From: Agarophyton chilense
Taxonomy: Eukaryota > Rhodophyta > Florideophyceae > Gracilariales > Gracilariaceae
Assembly (NCBI GenBank): GCA_030374765.1
Contig: JARGXX010000095.1
Span: forward strand, 1,798,001 to 1,862,000
Length of the DNA stretch: 64,000 nucleotides
Reading direction: 5' to 3'
A program made the translations under genes and the position numbers. A model generated the notes under the pieces. The model made no database searches. It saw nothing but the letters and a program-made list of their open reading frames with translations, and was not told the origin of the DNA. Of this stretch, positions 31,295 through 42,450 are shown in pieces (positions within the stretch are counted from its first letter, which is position 1; each line of letters begins with the position of its first letter).

Positions 31295-34054
31295 CTACCG
31301 CCGCCGAGCATCGCTTAGTGTTGGTCTTATTATGTCTTTGTTTCCTATGAACTTTGCTTTCAGCGATTGCGACTCACCCACCTGTCGTATTCGCTGTGCT
31401 TTGCGTTCTCTTCCTTCTGCGTTCTGAATTTCATTGCGACCGGCTACTTCAGTTGTGGAAGGACTCCGAAGTCTCTTCGCCCCAACATCTGGAGCACCTA
31501 CGTACCTCACAACACTTTTGTGCTGGGATAAGTCGTGGTTCACATGAAGTATCATCTTATTCGCGTGATAGCCATTCCTTTGTTTTGCAACACTTGTTCC
31601 CGCTCTCTCTTTTTCTTCTCCGTTTATATACACTGATTTGCGGAACGTAGCTGAGACAGTATGCCTCTGATGAGAGCTGTTCACTTTCTTCCCATTTTGC
31701 ACAACTTCCGTCTTTGTTCCGATGCATTGTTTGGACTCATACATCTCTGCCTTAGTCCTGCTCATTCCTGTGGTTGAGTTTTGATGCCCTTGGTTCTGCA
31801 CATCGATTCTTGCTGCGTGGCTGGCACGTTCACTTTGCCCGATCGCTGTGCTCGGGTTTACCAACGATGGGCTCCTTGAAGACCCCCCCTTGAGCGAGTT
31901 TCCACTCGAATTAGACGAAATTTGCTCCGTAAGAGGAAAGTCACCGTTTAAGAGACGTATTCTGTTCCCATCATCCCCACTTCCGTCGTTGCTACACTGC
32001 GGATCCACTTCAGCATCACCACTGTCACTGTTGTCAGGGCTGATACCGGTACCGCTTCCACCAGACGACAAGCCGTTTCCTGTGTCGCTGGCCGAAGGGC
32101 GATTGCTTTCATTAAAGTCGCCGTTGGTATCATTATTTCCATCTGAAGAATTGGCCGAGCTTCTCTGGGGATCTGGCCTATTGACACGCTCTCCTTCCTC
32201 GCTCATCTGAGGGATGGGCGGGCTGCGTTCTCGTTTCTGCACCAAATTGTTTGCGGTGTTTGAAAGTTCACTCGTCAAAACACCATTCTTTCTGCCAGCG
32301 TCGGCGGAAGTCAATGTCTGCGTATGAGGATGCATGCAACTAGCAGCTACCGAGCCACGCGTTCCACCAGGCGTTTCGAACTTGGCGAAGTCTTCCTTCT
32401 TTCGCATGGGCGAAAGCGGGCTCGAGCTCTTGCAAGCACGCACCACTTTTGCGCGATGAGCTCTTCGGGCAGCTGCAGCGGAAGCCCATCCAGCAGCGGG
32501 TTGACGCTTTGGTAGAGCATCTCTGGTCATCATGTCAACGCAGTTTGATAGGACGTGCAGCGAACTGTTTGGATTTGACGCATCAGACTGTTGCCTGGTT
32601 GTGTTAACGACGCCGTTGTGCAGTCGCAGTTCATCACCACAAGCAGCGAAACGATTCGCTGGCTCGTGTGACGACGGGGCAGGCTCGACTGGCGGATGCC
32701 GCTCATCAGAGGCACGAAAGTCCTCACGGGTATGCAAGCCCAATCCGGGCTCGCATGGATTTGAGCGCGGCGGATCAACGAGGTTATGAATATGTGCAAC
32801 ACCCCGTTCGTCACGCGATTTGACGGCTGGAATTGTTCTGTACAGGGAGGACGTGTCGCTCGGATGATCGGCGTTCTCCACGGCAATGTTGCCGTTGGGA
32901 ACCCATCGTTTGCTGTTGGCTGTGGGAGGAGCAGGAGCGAGGGCAACTTGCTGAGGCGTGACAAGTTGTGGATGTCGGAGTGATCCGTTTGGCACGGGGG
33001 GACAGCGATCTGAGATGTTGGCATTTGAGATGGTTCCATTGGCGGTACCATTTTCGCTGCCATTACCGCTTTCACTAGCAGTACCACTGGACGGTGGTGC
33101 ATGTTTTGAAGCATTGGGGTTTCGCGTTCTTGGATACGGCATAGCGGCGCGTTTTTTAGGTCGCGGCGGTGGGATGTACTCCCCAGTCTTGTACTTGGTA
33201 ACCTTTCCAAAGTGTTTTTGAGCGTGTGAGCGGATCTGCAAGACGGTCTTAGAGCCAATGTATGTCTCTATCTTTTTCCAGTCTCTGTCGTACAACTTGA
33301 GAGCGTGGACGAAGCGGGCGTGCTCTTCGGGGGACCACAGCTCTCGCGTCTTTGTCATGGTGTAGGGTTTTCGCGGCTTGCGGGCGGGTGTGGTGGAAAG
33401 GGCGGTGGGGCTGGTGGCTTTGGACGGCGTCTGATTGTCCCCGGCGGGCTTGGACTTGGACGGGGCGGAAATGGGAGCCGCGGGCGGTTTGGTCGCGAGG
33501 GGGGGTGGTGGCGTGGCGAGCGGCGGTTGTTGCAACTGGCAGGACGCGGTGGGAATCGACGGGGCGACGGCAGGCGGAGCGAGGCGCGGGGGCAAGGAGG
33601 CACACTGGACTGGTGTAGAAGCGGGTGGATGGGCGGACTGGGGCGGCGGCGGCGGCGGCAGTTGCGATTGTGGTTGCGGTTGCGACTGCGGTGGCAGGGT
33701 GGGATGGTGTACGATGTGGTGTTGATGGAGTTGGTATGGAACGGATGGGTGTGGGTAAGGGTGTTGCGGTGGGGACTTGATGGAAGGTAGCGGGGTGGTG
33801 TGCATAGGAGGGTAGGAGTAGGTGAGGGCCGAGGCGTGCTGCACGGAGTAGGACGGGTGCATGTGGGGGACGACGGAGTGGTGGGGGATGTGGTGGGGGT
33901 GGTACTGGTGGGGCGGGGGCCATATGGAAGGGGGGAGGTGGGCGTAGTGGGCGGCGCCAATGGGGACGTGGGCGACGGGGGTCATCATGTGGTGGTGCAT
34001 GGGGTACAAATAGGAAGGAGCGCTGACGACGGGGGGCTGGACGAATGCGCGCAA
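31295..34054 (-). CDS. REVEILLE/LCL-type single-MYB transcription factor
   Basis: 919 residues, one exon. A single MYB repeat at about 236-285 carries [20 protein letters not shown] and the third-helix signature [15 protein letters not shown]. The plant REVEILLE hallmark follows directly: [18 protein letters not shown] (residues 292-309). In land plants this subfamily (RVE4/6/8) activates evening-phased clock genes through the evening element. The first 230 residues are rich in Pro, His, Tyr and Gln, like an activation region. The C-terminal 600 are Ser/Asn/Gly-rich and disordered, with a second basic patch ([17 protein letters not shown], about 520). Much longer than the plant proteins (about 300-400). 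The next minus-strand gene upstream is INO80. Confidence 0.9.
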   Translation of the reverse strand: MRAFVQPPVVSAPSYLYPMHHHMMTPVAHVPIGAAHYAHLPPSIWPPPHQYHPHHIPHHSVVPHMHPSYSVQHASALTYSYPPMHTTPLPSIKSPPQHPYPHPSVPYQLHQHHIVHHPTLPPQSQPQPQSQLPPPPPPQSAHPPASTPVQCASLPPRLAPPAVAPSIPTASCQLQQPPLATPPPPLATKPPAAPISAPSKSKPAGDNQTPSKATSPTALSTTPARKPRKPYTMTKTRELWSPEEHARFVHALKLYDRDWKKIETYIGSKTVLQIRSHAQKHFGKVTKYKTGEYIPPPRPKKRAAMPYPRTRNPNASKHAPPSSGTASESGNGSENGTANGTISNANISDRCPPVPNGSLRHPQLVTPQQVALAPAPPTANSKRWVPNGNIAVENADHPSDTSSLYRTIPAVKSRDERGVAHIHNLVDPPRSNPCEPGLGLHTREDFRASDERHPPVEPAPSSHEPANRFAACGDELRLHNGVVNTTRQQSDASNPNSSLHVLSNCVDMMTRDALPKRQPAAGWASAAAARRAHRAKVVRACKSSSPLSPMRKKEDFAKFETPGGTRGSVAASCMHPHTQTLTSADAGRKNGVLTSELSNTANNLVQKRERSPPIPQMSEEGERVNRPDPQRSSANSSDGNNDTNGDFNESNRPSASDTGNGLSSGGSGTGISPDNSDSGDAEVDPQCSNDGSGDDGNRIRLLNGDFPLTEQISSNSSGNSLKGGSSRSPSLVNPSTAIGQSERASHAARIDVQNQGHQNSTTGMSRTKAEMYESKQCIGTKTEVVQNGKKVNSSHQRHTVSATFRKSVYINGEEKERAGTSVAKQRNGYHANKMILHVNHDLSQHKSVVRYVGAPDVGAKRLRSPSTTEVAGRNEIQNAEGRERKAQRIRQVGESQSLKAKFIGNKDIIRPTLSDARRR

Positions 34055-34372
34055 ATTGGAGTGATGAGAGTGGGGCGGGAGAGAGGGGGGAGGGCCGGGC
34101 GGTAGTGGAGCGTGGTGGTGCTGTGACGCATGGGAGAACGGGGGGGAGATGGCGGCGGCGGAGGGGGATGTGGAGGCGATGGCGGCGGTTGAAGCGGGCG
34201 GTGGGGTATTTGCGCAGGGTTGGAGTGGAAGAGAGCGTGTTGTGGAGAGGGAGACGGGAAGGCGACGGCAGCGACAGACTGGGACGCACGCGCGGCGGTG
34301 TCGGGATGGGCGTTCATTGGGGGCGCAACACCATGCGGCGAGCGCTAACAGAATTCAACAAGGCGGAGAGCG

Positions 34373-34469
34373 GAAGTCGACGGCGACGGCGACGATGGCA
34401 GTAGTGGTGGCGATAGCGGCGGCGGTAGCGGAGGCGGTGGCGGTAGTGGTGGCGGTAGTGGTGGCAACG
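34373..34469 (+). repeat. Imperfect GGC/GGT triplet repeats
   Basis: A stretch built from GGCGGT, AGTGGT and GGCGAC triplets, upstream of the MYB start. Simple-sequence repeat with strand-asymmetric G content. Confidence 0.7.
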
Positions 34470-34907
34470 AAGCGCTGTGCGAAAGCGGCATGGAGGCGGA
34501 CACACGCGACGCGCAGCAAGCGACAAGCCGCGCACGGCGAAATGGCGCTGGAGGCGGGTTTCCTGTGTGAGCGGCGCGCGCATATGGAGGCGGATGTGAG
34601 CGAGCGCCCATGCACAAAGTGCGTCGGAGGCGGTTGCCATGCACATCCGATCTCGCCGCCGCTCGGCAGATGTGCCACTTAGCGCGTGCCACGTGCCCAC
34701 GTTTTGTGGACGTGTTGTTATGCGTGTCGTTTCGCATGTCGATATCTTTTTGCGCCGCTTGTATGCGTCGTGAGAGATGTGTTATCTCCTTCAAAGACGG
34801 ATGAAGCGTCGCGACAATGCGCCCCCCGCGCGCTTCGCTTACACCGCCCGTTCATGTCGAGCGCGTCCTTGGTCTGCACGCCGTCGCCACTGTGCGAGGA
34901 GCTGCCG

Positions 34908-34940
34908 ATCGCCGTTTGATCGCCGTTTGATCGCCGTTTG
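34908..34940 (+). repeat. Three perfect tandem copies of an 11-base unit
   Basis: The unit ATCGCCGTTTG occurs three times head to tail without a mismatch, about 870 bases upstream of the MYB start codon. It may be slippage, or a small cluster of factor-binding sites. Confidence 0.9.
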
Positions 34941-35633
34941 CATGGCGTCCGATCCTTAATGTACACGTCTTGCTCAAGGGGCACCACTTGCGCACGCACT
35001 GATTGTCGAAAACTTATTTCCATTGCCGGGTATTCTAACTTCTCGCCGAAACCCCTGTGTACGTTCAACGCTGGCCCATTATAGCCTGGCTCCACCTCCG
35101 AAAAGCACCCCAGTTTCAAATCGTCTCTCCATGACTGAGTACCGCCTTCCTCCGTACTGCGCTTCCATTCCTGTCTACGACAGTACCAAAGTTAAACAAG
35201 TACCACGTGTTAGCTCACATTCAATGCTTCCAACAAAGAAACCTTCGTGCTGCACGTGCTTCACAACTTTAGTACGATTCCCTACCCTTCATACCCATAT
35301 TTGTGACCCGAAAACCGAAAAAGCTCACGCAATCGCGCAAACACTCGTCCCTACGTGTTTCTCCCACCAATGAGAAGGCGCTTCCGCCAACAATTTTTGA
35401 CCATCATCTCACTTGTTTCGCTCCATTCCCGCGTGATCATTGCTTACCGATCACGCTGCCCCCACACTACCCACCAACACTACTCGCCCTGTACACCTCA
35501 CCCACGCCGCTCTAGTAGTTCGGCCGCTCCGCAATAAGCCAAAACTTCTCTTTACCCTCTCACACTCCGCACGTACACATCTTCCGCTCAACAACACACA
35601 CCACCCCCAGCAGCCGTCAACAGCTGCAACTTC

Positions 35634-38600
35634 TCACGCTGTACCATTGGATTTGACCAGTGTCACTGCCTTCTGCGCAATGCCACGAAGTTCGGCTTGG
35701 TCCAACTTCGTCCCCCCATCCTCCTCTCCCATCAGCAACGCTGCAATGTCATCCAACTCCGTGTCCTTGTTTTCTTCTGTATCTGTAGTGAGCCCACCGC
35801 CCTTGATGACAAGATCATTGATACGATTCTTTTGCTGTGCACGAATCAGAACTCTTTCTTCAATGGTGCCCTGCGTGATCAGTCTGTAAACCGTAACTGG
35901 CCTTTCCTGACCAAGGCGATGTGCACGATCCATCGCCTGCAGGTCCTGAGTGGGGTTCCAGTCACTGTCAAAGAAAATCACAGTATCCGCAGCAGTCAGG
36001 TTCAGCCCCACTCCTCCAGCTCTCGTTGAAAGCAAGAATACAAAAAGTTCTTCATTTGTCTGCCATTCAGCCACAATATCGCGTCGATCGGCTAGAGCGC
36101 TTTGCCCGTCCAACCTCACAAACTTGTAGCCCGTTTTCCCGCAGTAGTCTTCCAAGATGTCAAGCACTCTTGTAAATTGGGAGTACACTAAACATTTGTG
36201 ACCTTCGCTCTTCAGTCGTCTCAGTAGTGGATCAAGTACTGTCATCTTTCCGCAGTCTGCAATCAGTCGACTTGCTTCTGGCATTTGAATTGGCGCATTC
36301 CCGATATGTTCCCCATAGCCCCCATCCAAAGATCTGAAGAACCTGTAAATGTCCGTACTATCGTATGTCCCACCGCGATACGGAAACCCTGGATATGGAA
36401 GGCACGCTTCGGAAGATAAAGCTCGCGACTGGCGAGTGTCACCAGGAAGGTATAGGCTTGGAAATGGAGATGCAACCTTTGGAATGTACACCCGCGTTGA
36501 TTTTAACATCCGCGTGTTGCGGGCGATCATCTCCGACGGCAGGTCAAAAGCCGTGAACACTGCATGCGTTCGCCGTTTGCGTAGCGTCTCCCCTCGTGGT
36601 TCCAACAGAATTCGATGGGGCCGAGTTAGTATCTCCCGATTCCCCGAGCTACCTTCTTCCATCACGCTATTTCCTTCAAAATACACCTCGTGGAGGCGCA
36701 ACAGTTCCTCATCAACGTCCGGACCGTACCTCCTCCAGTTCCATGGCAATGCGCCATGGATGAGCGCATCACTCGCTTCGGAAGCAGAAATTCCACCACT
36801 CATTCGAATAACGGACATGCTTCCATCGCTCTTGAACATTTCTTCGGCTACCCTGCTTCGTACCCACGCACCGTAACGTTGCCGAATCATATGCTGAATG
36901 TAGGCATCATCGTCTTCAAGGAATTGTAAAGATCGCGGAGCAACAACTTCTAGTTGCGACCGGCAAACGAGGGTGATCTCCAGTGGGGCAGCCGTTGCGT
37001 TGCTCGCTATTAATACACTAGGTGGCGGTGCATCATGGGTTGGTGGGGGCGGAACCTGAAACTGGTACGGTGCCAGAGGGACTCGTCTCTGAAACGTTTC
37101 AGGATGATTGCAGACCTTTCTGAGTTGCATCACCAGGTTCATGAGCTTGCTCTGACGCTCACTGTTGTCGTTGGCAGAGCCGCCTCTTGTTTGCCCTATT
37201 GCTTTGGTAAGCTCTTCCGGAGTAATGTTAGCCCTGATGCTGGCATAGAGCTGTCTTTGTCTTGCAGACAACGAGCAAGGTAAGTGCACTTCCGTCTTCG
37301 GTGGCATTTCGCTTTCAACATCTCGCTTAACTCTTCGCAGCATAAACGGATCTAATAGCGTTCTGAGGCGAGAAAGGGTAGACGCATCCAAAAATCTGTT
37401 GTTCTGTGCATGACCTTCGATGTCCTTCGCGAACCAGTCCGCAAACTCCGCATGAGAGTCAAAAATTGTAGGCATAATGAAGTGTAGCAGAGACCATAGT
37501 TCGGAAAGCTTGTTCTGCAAGGGGGTTCCCGTGAGCAAAAGCCTGTTTCGACATGGAAACTGTAATAGAGCGCGCCATCGAGAAGAATTGCTGTTCTTAA
37601 TAGCTTGGGCTTCATCAAGGACAAGGTATTGCCATTTCACCCTGTTGAAATATTTCTCATCCATTGTCAACGTTTCGTAACTGGTAATGCATACTTGAAA
37701 CTCCGAGTCTCGCCTGTACATTCGCTTGTGGCTCCAATATTTTCTCAACTCATTCCTATCATTCTTGTTACCCCAGTACGGAAGTACTTTCAAGGCTGGA
37801 CAGAACTTCGTCACTTCTTGCTGCCAATTATGCAAAGTTGCTTTCGGAGAAACAACCAAGAACGGACCCCAGTTGTCCTCCTTTTCGCAAAGGTACGCCA
37901 GAAACGAAATAGTCTGCAAAGTTTTTCCGAGTCCCATTTCATCCGCTAGAATTCCATTGATTCCCTGGTCATACAAAGAAACAAGCCACGCTAGGCCACG
38001 AAGCTGGTAATCTTTCATTTTGCAGTTGAGAATAGTTGGCTGACGAACCGCTGCTACTTCCGGTTTCTCGGATCCGGCAAGGTTTGCCGCCGTCTCCAAT
38101 TTTGCAGCAGTGTTCCCTGCAGGAGCAGGCGTATGCTTTCCATCTACACCCTTTTCAGCTTCTAATTGTTCTATCACCTCTCTCTCCGCATCCGTTACAC
38201 CGTTCATGTCTAGGCTTTCCATAGCAGCCGCACGATTTGCTGCAGCTTTCTCCGAGGCTTCCATCGCTACGTTCTTCTTCTTCTTGGTTTCGGTATCGAA
38301 CTGATCGATCTGCGCCCGGTGTCTTGCCACGAGCTCCCGAGCCTTGTCTTCGGCAATCTTCCGTAGCTCTTCCTCATTCTCAGCCCCAGTGATAGAATCG
38401 ATGTCTTTCCCATTTCCCTGCTGCTGTTTCTTCTTCTTTGCTTCCGCAGCTCGTTCTCTACCATTGGCTTCGGCAGTTGCTTTAGTTTTCGCTTTCAAAA
38501 AGTTCGAAAAAGCCTCGGATTGACCAAGCAAGAACTTCAACTTGTTTTTCTGTCTTTGTGCTTCTCGTTCATCAGCTTCTTGTTTCCTGTGTTCTTGGGC

Positions 38601-39449
38601 TTTAGCCATCAGTCTCTTCCTCTCCTCCTGGCGTTCTTTGTCCTCTTTCTTCCAATAGCCAAGCACATCTCGAACGATACGTCTCGCGCGGCGGTGAGCC
38701 TCGTCAATAATGCGAACACTACGAAATGCAGTTTTTCGTGATTCCTTTGAACACGCCGTTGCGTAAATCTTGGCCAATCTTGTGTGTGACGTGATTGAGT
38801 TCTGGCGGAGCTTTGCCATTTTGGCAATTTCGCTGGGTTTGATAGTGTTCCTGTATGCAATTGTATAGTCAATAGGTTTTCTCGGCTTTTCAATTTCCTT
38901 CACTCGCTTCGGGTTCTTTTCACCGGGAGGGGGCACAGCAGCTTGCCTCTTTGTGGAGCCATTCGGAAGTTCATTTGCAGGCGTGCGCCCAAAGGATTTA
39001 CGACCCTTGATGTGTTTCTTTTTGATAATTATCGAACCGAGCTCACCACCAATTGACTTGTCTTTTCTACCAGCTCTAAACTTGGCTTCAACTCGATCGA
39101 GGTCTCGTTCAAACGCGGTGAGCACACAGTGGTCATCAAAAGTTATTGGAATGATTAGAGGAGTTCCGCATACTATGAGTTTTGTGCTGTCCATGGGGTC
39201 ATCTTCAGCGAGCCAACTTGCATGCATTACTCTTCTAGCTATCTTCTTATCCACGCATGCCCGACGTAGCGCACCAGCGTGGTCTAACGCACCTGGTGAA
39301 AGCCCAGATCTGGAGCCATCAGCTCGTTGAATTACCATTGTTTCAAAGACGACATTTGCGGGGGGTCCATCTTCGGTGAGTGGTTCGTTATCATCAGGCG
39401 GCATGGAGTGTGGTTGACTATATGAATGGGTACGGTGAGAACGCTGCAT
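35634..39449 (-). CDS. INO80: INO80 chromatin-remodelling ATPase
   Basis: The catalytic subunit of the INO80 complex, which slides nucleosomes and edits H2A.Z. 1271 residues, one exon. The DBINO domain lies at about 205-325 (KPSEIAKMAKLRQNSITSH, then KKNKLKFL-type helices ending SEAFSNFL). The SNF2 ATPase follows: LADEMGLGKT at 501-510, DEAQ at 612-615 and LLLTGTPLQNKLSELW after it. A long insertion of about 300 residues separates the two RecA lobes, the defining feature of the INO80 class. The second lobe has VYSQFTRVLDILEDYC, LLSTRAGGVGLNL and DRAHRLGQERPV, all intact. Shorter than the human and yeast proteins, mainly at the N-terminus. About 700 bases separate its start from the divergent Nudix gene. 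Confidence 0.96.
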   Translation of the reverse strand: MQRSHRTHSYSQPHSMPPDDNEPLTEDGPPANVVFETMVIQRADGSRSGLSPGALDHAGALRRACVDKKIARRVMHASWLAEDDPMDSTKLIVCGTPLIIPITFDDHCVLTAFERDLDRVEAKFRAGRKDKSIGGELGSIIIKKKHIKGRKSFGRTPANELPNGSTKRQAAVPPPGEKNPKRVKEIEKPRKPIDYTIAYRNTIKPSEIAKMAKLRQNSITSHTRLAKIYATACSKESRKTAFRSVRIIDEAHRRARRIVRDVLGYWKKEDKERQEERKRLMAKAQEHRKQEADEREAQRQKNKLKFLLGQSEAFSNFLKAKTKATAEANGRERAAEAKKKKQQQGNGKDIDSITGAENEEELRKIAEDKARELVARHRAQIDQFDTETKKKKNVAMEASEKAAANRAAAMESLDMNGVTDAEREVIEQLEAEKGVDGKHTPAPAGNTAAKLETAANLAGSEKPEVAAVRQPTILNCKMKDYQLRGLAWLVSLYDQGINGILADEMGLGKTLQTISFLAYLCEKEDNWGPFLVVSPKATLHNWQQEVTKFCPALKVLPYWGNKNDRNELRKYWSHKRMYRRDSEFQVCITSYETLTMDEKYFNRVKWQYLVLDEAQAIKNSNSSRWRALLQFPCRNRLLLTGTPLQNKLSELWSLLHFIMPTIFDSHAEFADWFAKDIEGHAQNNRFLDASTLSRLRTLLDPFMLRRVKRDVESEMPPKTEVHLPCSLSARQRQLYASIRANITPEELTKAIGQTRGGSANDNSERQSKLMNLVMQLRKVCNHPETFQRRVPLAPYQFQVPPPPTHDAPPPSVLIASNATAAPLEITLVCRSQLEVVAPRSLQFLEDDDAYIQHMIRQRYGAWVRSRVAEEMFKSDGSMSVIRMSGGISASEASDALIHGALPWNWRRYGPDVDEELLRLHEVYFEGNSVMEEGSSGNREILTRPHRILLEPRGETLRKRRTHAVFTAFDLPSEMIARNTRMLKSTRVYIPKVASPFPSLYLPGDTRQSRALSSEACLPYPGFPYRGGTYDSTDIYRFFRSLDGGYGEHIGNAPIQMPEASRLIADCGKMTVLDPLLRRLKSEGHKCLVYSQFTRVLDILEDYCGKTGYKFVRLDGQSALADRRDIVAEWQTNEELFVFLLSTRAGGVGLNLTAADTVIFFDSDWNPTQDLQAMDRAHRLGQERPVTVYRLITQGTIEERVLIRAQQKNRINDLVIKGGGLTTDTEENKDTELDDIAALLMGEEDGGTKLDQAELRGIAQKAVTLVKSNGTA

Positions 39450-40158
39450 TTCGAGAACAATTTCGCAACAAAAGCGGAAGCAAACACTGCCGGTGAAGCT
39501 GCCTGAGACACAAGCAGCACTTAGCGTGCGGAGTGGGGTATCGGCGGAGTTAAAACGGGAGCAGCAGTTAGTCGCCTAGTGGAATGAGAAACCAAAACCT
39601 CGACTGATTGCAGAGCCTTTGGGCGGGAGAACGCGACGCAGTTATGTTTCCGACAATCGACTGTGAGTTGCCGATACTCTGTACGTCGGCGCACCTGCGA
39701 ACGCCACATTTTTTTCAATGCTTAGATCGTCTGTTTCCCGACGTGAAGGCAACACACGTGCACGCCATTGTCCGACGGAGCACTTGCCCTTTCTTTTCGT
39801 TCTGACGCCTTACTGTCCATCCTTCCAAGGCTTACTGTATCATACAAAATTACAGCACTCCAGAAATATAGATACTTTTTTTAGTGTACGAGTTTTGCGG
39901 TCTGCTTTGGAGACCTATTGCGAGCCCAACCCTATCGGAGCTTTCGAATTCTTTTCTCGAGTGTGTGCAGTCTGAACATGCAAGCCACCTGTGTCGCGGA
40001 GACCGTCCCCGAGACACAACTCCCTCAACAGATGTCTCTGGTGACGAAAAGCGTTTTTGATGTTCAGACTATCCTTCCTACCGATAAGAAACACCACACT
40101 TCGCTTTCGTTCGGATAGGATAGTGTTGAATTCTTGCCCCGTCCGAGTGGAGGCAACA
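39450..40158. promoter_or_regulatory. Bidirectional spacer between INO80 and Nudix genes
   Basis: No convincing coding frame. A short open frame (39918-40118) reads through the Nudix upstream region without a family match. It must contain both promoters. No TATA box is seen. Confidence 0.4.
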
Positions 40159-40839
40159 ATGGCTCACACTTCTTCCGAAGAGCATTTTGATGTTCTGAAC
40201 GAAAAAGGAAGCCCTTTGGGCTTTTCAAAAGCTCGCTCGCTAGTACACAGAGATGGTGACTGGCATAGATCCACTCATGTTTGGCTTCTCTCCACTCGAG
40301 GCGAAGTTTTGGTTCAGATGCGCTCAGCCCTGAAAGACACTTTTCCGGTATGTTAAAGACTACCGCGAACTTTGTGTAGTTGTTTTTAAGAGACTAACAC
40401 GATAAAAACGAATACGTTCTATATGCTTGTAAAACAGGGTCGATGGGATGTTTCGGCCGCGGGGCACATTTCCGCAGGCGGGGATAGCTTACCTTCAGCC
40501 ATCCGGGAACTTGAGGAGGAGTTAGGAATACATCTGCAAGAGGGCGAAGAGGTAGAATTCTTAACCTCTGTGAAAGCATCAGCAACGGGTAGAACAGATA
40601 GACACGGGCCTTATGTGGATAACGAGATCCAGGATATATATGTCTATAGACCAAAAGAGACCGTTCCTCCCAATAGAATGATCCTGCAAAGGGAAGAAGT
40701 TGATAAAGTGGAGTACTGGCCCTGGTCGGAATACCGAGAAAGATGTCTCAATAACGATGAAATATTGGTGCCCAGAAGTGAAATGTACAAGCAGAAGGCA
40801 TTTCCAATGTTGGAGGAGGCTATAGCAAAGAGTTCGTAA
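40159..40839 (+). CDS. Nudix hydrolase, IPP-isomerase-like/YfcD type (two exons)
   Basis: Exons 40159-40347 and 40438-40839, intron 90 bases (CCG/GTATGT...AACAG), 196 residues. The family layout is clear: HFDVLNEKGSPLG, VHRDGDWHRSTHVWLL, MRSALKDTFPGRWDVSAAGH, then the Nudix box at residues 72-94 with RELEEELGI intact. One odd point: the Glu six residues after the first Gly of the box is Gly here (position 78), while the catalytic REUxEExGU part is normal. Relatives hydrolyse nucleoside or prenyl diphosphates or act as isopentenyl-diphosphate isomerase-like proteins, and the substrate here is not predictable. The ACAATGG context at 40159 supports the start. Confidence 0.87.
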
Positions 40840-42450
40840 TACTTTTACCGTAACTAGCTCATACAGGAGCAAGCATGCTACAAATTTTAGCAACTGCATC
40901 ATGCAAAGAAAGCGCCAGGACGCTCAAGAGCTTCAGATGGGTGAACAGTAGGAAAACATATTTTTCTGGGTTACCTGGGCATTGTATCGTGGGGATTCAA
41001 GTAAGCCCCTCTCAGACCAGTTGTATATACAGGAATATACGAAAGGTAGCAATTGCTACCCCATATCTCGCTGTGTTTATCTTCTAATGGTGTTACCATA
41101 TTCGGGTAAAACGCATATCTTACCACACATCCCGTTGATGAGTCTGAAATAGCAATAATTGATAATGAAGAGGAACTTTAGTCAAACTATGAGAACGAAG
41201 TTGAATGTGAACCAATCTTAAGACCATTAAACTCGGAGTCTCGCTCTGCGTCCGGAATTGGAGAAAGCAGTCGCTATAGAACCGGGTCAGCATAGGTTCT
41301 CGCAAACACCATCGAATTTGCAGATGGTTGGAAAAGTTAGTGATAGACCATCGCGGCATCGAGATGCTACGAAAGCGCGCCGAAGCGCTTAACAGAGACC
41401 TGGCTCTATCTAGCCTCTCGAAGCGCCTTTACACCGAACACAGATTTGCTGGCACTGAGGTCTTCCGTTTGTCAGTGCTACATCGGGTACGGAGAGGGAG
41501 TTGTTAGTCGCCACTGTGAGTGTTATCGGGGTGTTCTCAATTCAGCTGCAAGAGCAAAAGCGGTAGCTAACATGTCCCACACAGATGTACAACTTCACTA
41601 AATGTTCGCGTATTCAATCCATCACGCTTCTCATCTCAAGAGATGTGCCGGCCACGCGTGAAGCTCAGTGCAGCATAAAAATGCTTCAACTCCCTCTCTC
41701 CAATAGCACGATAACTGCACCATGCTAATGGCGACAGTTGAGATTGGCATCTGTGGTTGTTAAACGGATTGTGCTGTTGACTCACCGATAATTATATTAT
41801 AACCACTTAGTCCGTTCATCACAACTCTCTTGCCCATGGCTTTTTGCTTCCACCCCGTTCTCCTCGCATACCTCTTGCCGAAGCATTTCGTCACCTACTA
41901 CTGTCGCCTCCATCTGCCCATGTGCTCTCTCATCCTATCTCTAGAGATCGTCGGCTTTGGGGTACACCACGACAAGGAGCTTCGTTTGTACCATGCTTGT
42001 CGCCACGGAGATCATCGATGACGTCCTTTCCACCTTACCCTTATGCCATTGCCTAGATCTCGAAGAAAAGTCATGGCGTATCCTCCATCTTCATTTGACA
42101 CAAGTGTAGTCTCTCGGAGTCCCCTCGACAACCCCTGTCCGCGGACTCCTATCAAATCCTTTCCCGAGAGTAAATTCACTCAAATCTGCAACCGCAGGCG
42201 TCAAGCCAACCGAGCGCTCGAAAGGGGTTAAGAATATCCCAGGCCTCGCATTTTGCCTCGCAACTTACGTAAAATAGAACAGGGCAACGAATGGTAGATC
42301 TATGTTTCTATTGCCAATACATGTTAAACTACTTATGCTCGCTGAGGCACAGCTCTAGCAAAGAATTAGAAGGGTCTGCTGCAGCGTTCACAAATCTTGG
42401 GTTTCGTGTTCTTGTACAGCACGCAGCAAGCCCGCCTATCTCAGGCTTAA
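40840..42450. other. Spacer, no assignable gene
   Basis: Short frames at about 41278-41507 (reading RWLEKLVIDHRGIEMLRKRA) and 42043-42231 have some protein-like character but no family match and no clear splice structure. The right-hand part (41830-42230) is C-rich on the plus strand. Confidence 0.35.

Larger units (their letters stand above)
34055..35633. other. MYB upstream region with simple repeats; no gene
   Basis: A 1.6-kb spacer. The first 450 bases are purine-rich on the plus strand and continue the low-complexity composition of the MYB 5' end. They are followed by the GGC/GGT triplet repeats and the 11-base tandem repeat listed separately. The last part before INO80 is pyrimidine-rich. 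No convincing frame. Confidence 0.5.

Noticed and set aside
33249-34317. Long Pro/Arg/His-rich frames opposite and out of frame with the MYB N-terminus
   Set aside because: They arise from the strongly biased base composition of the MYB 5' region. The MYB frame carries the conserved domain.
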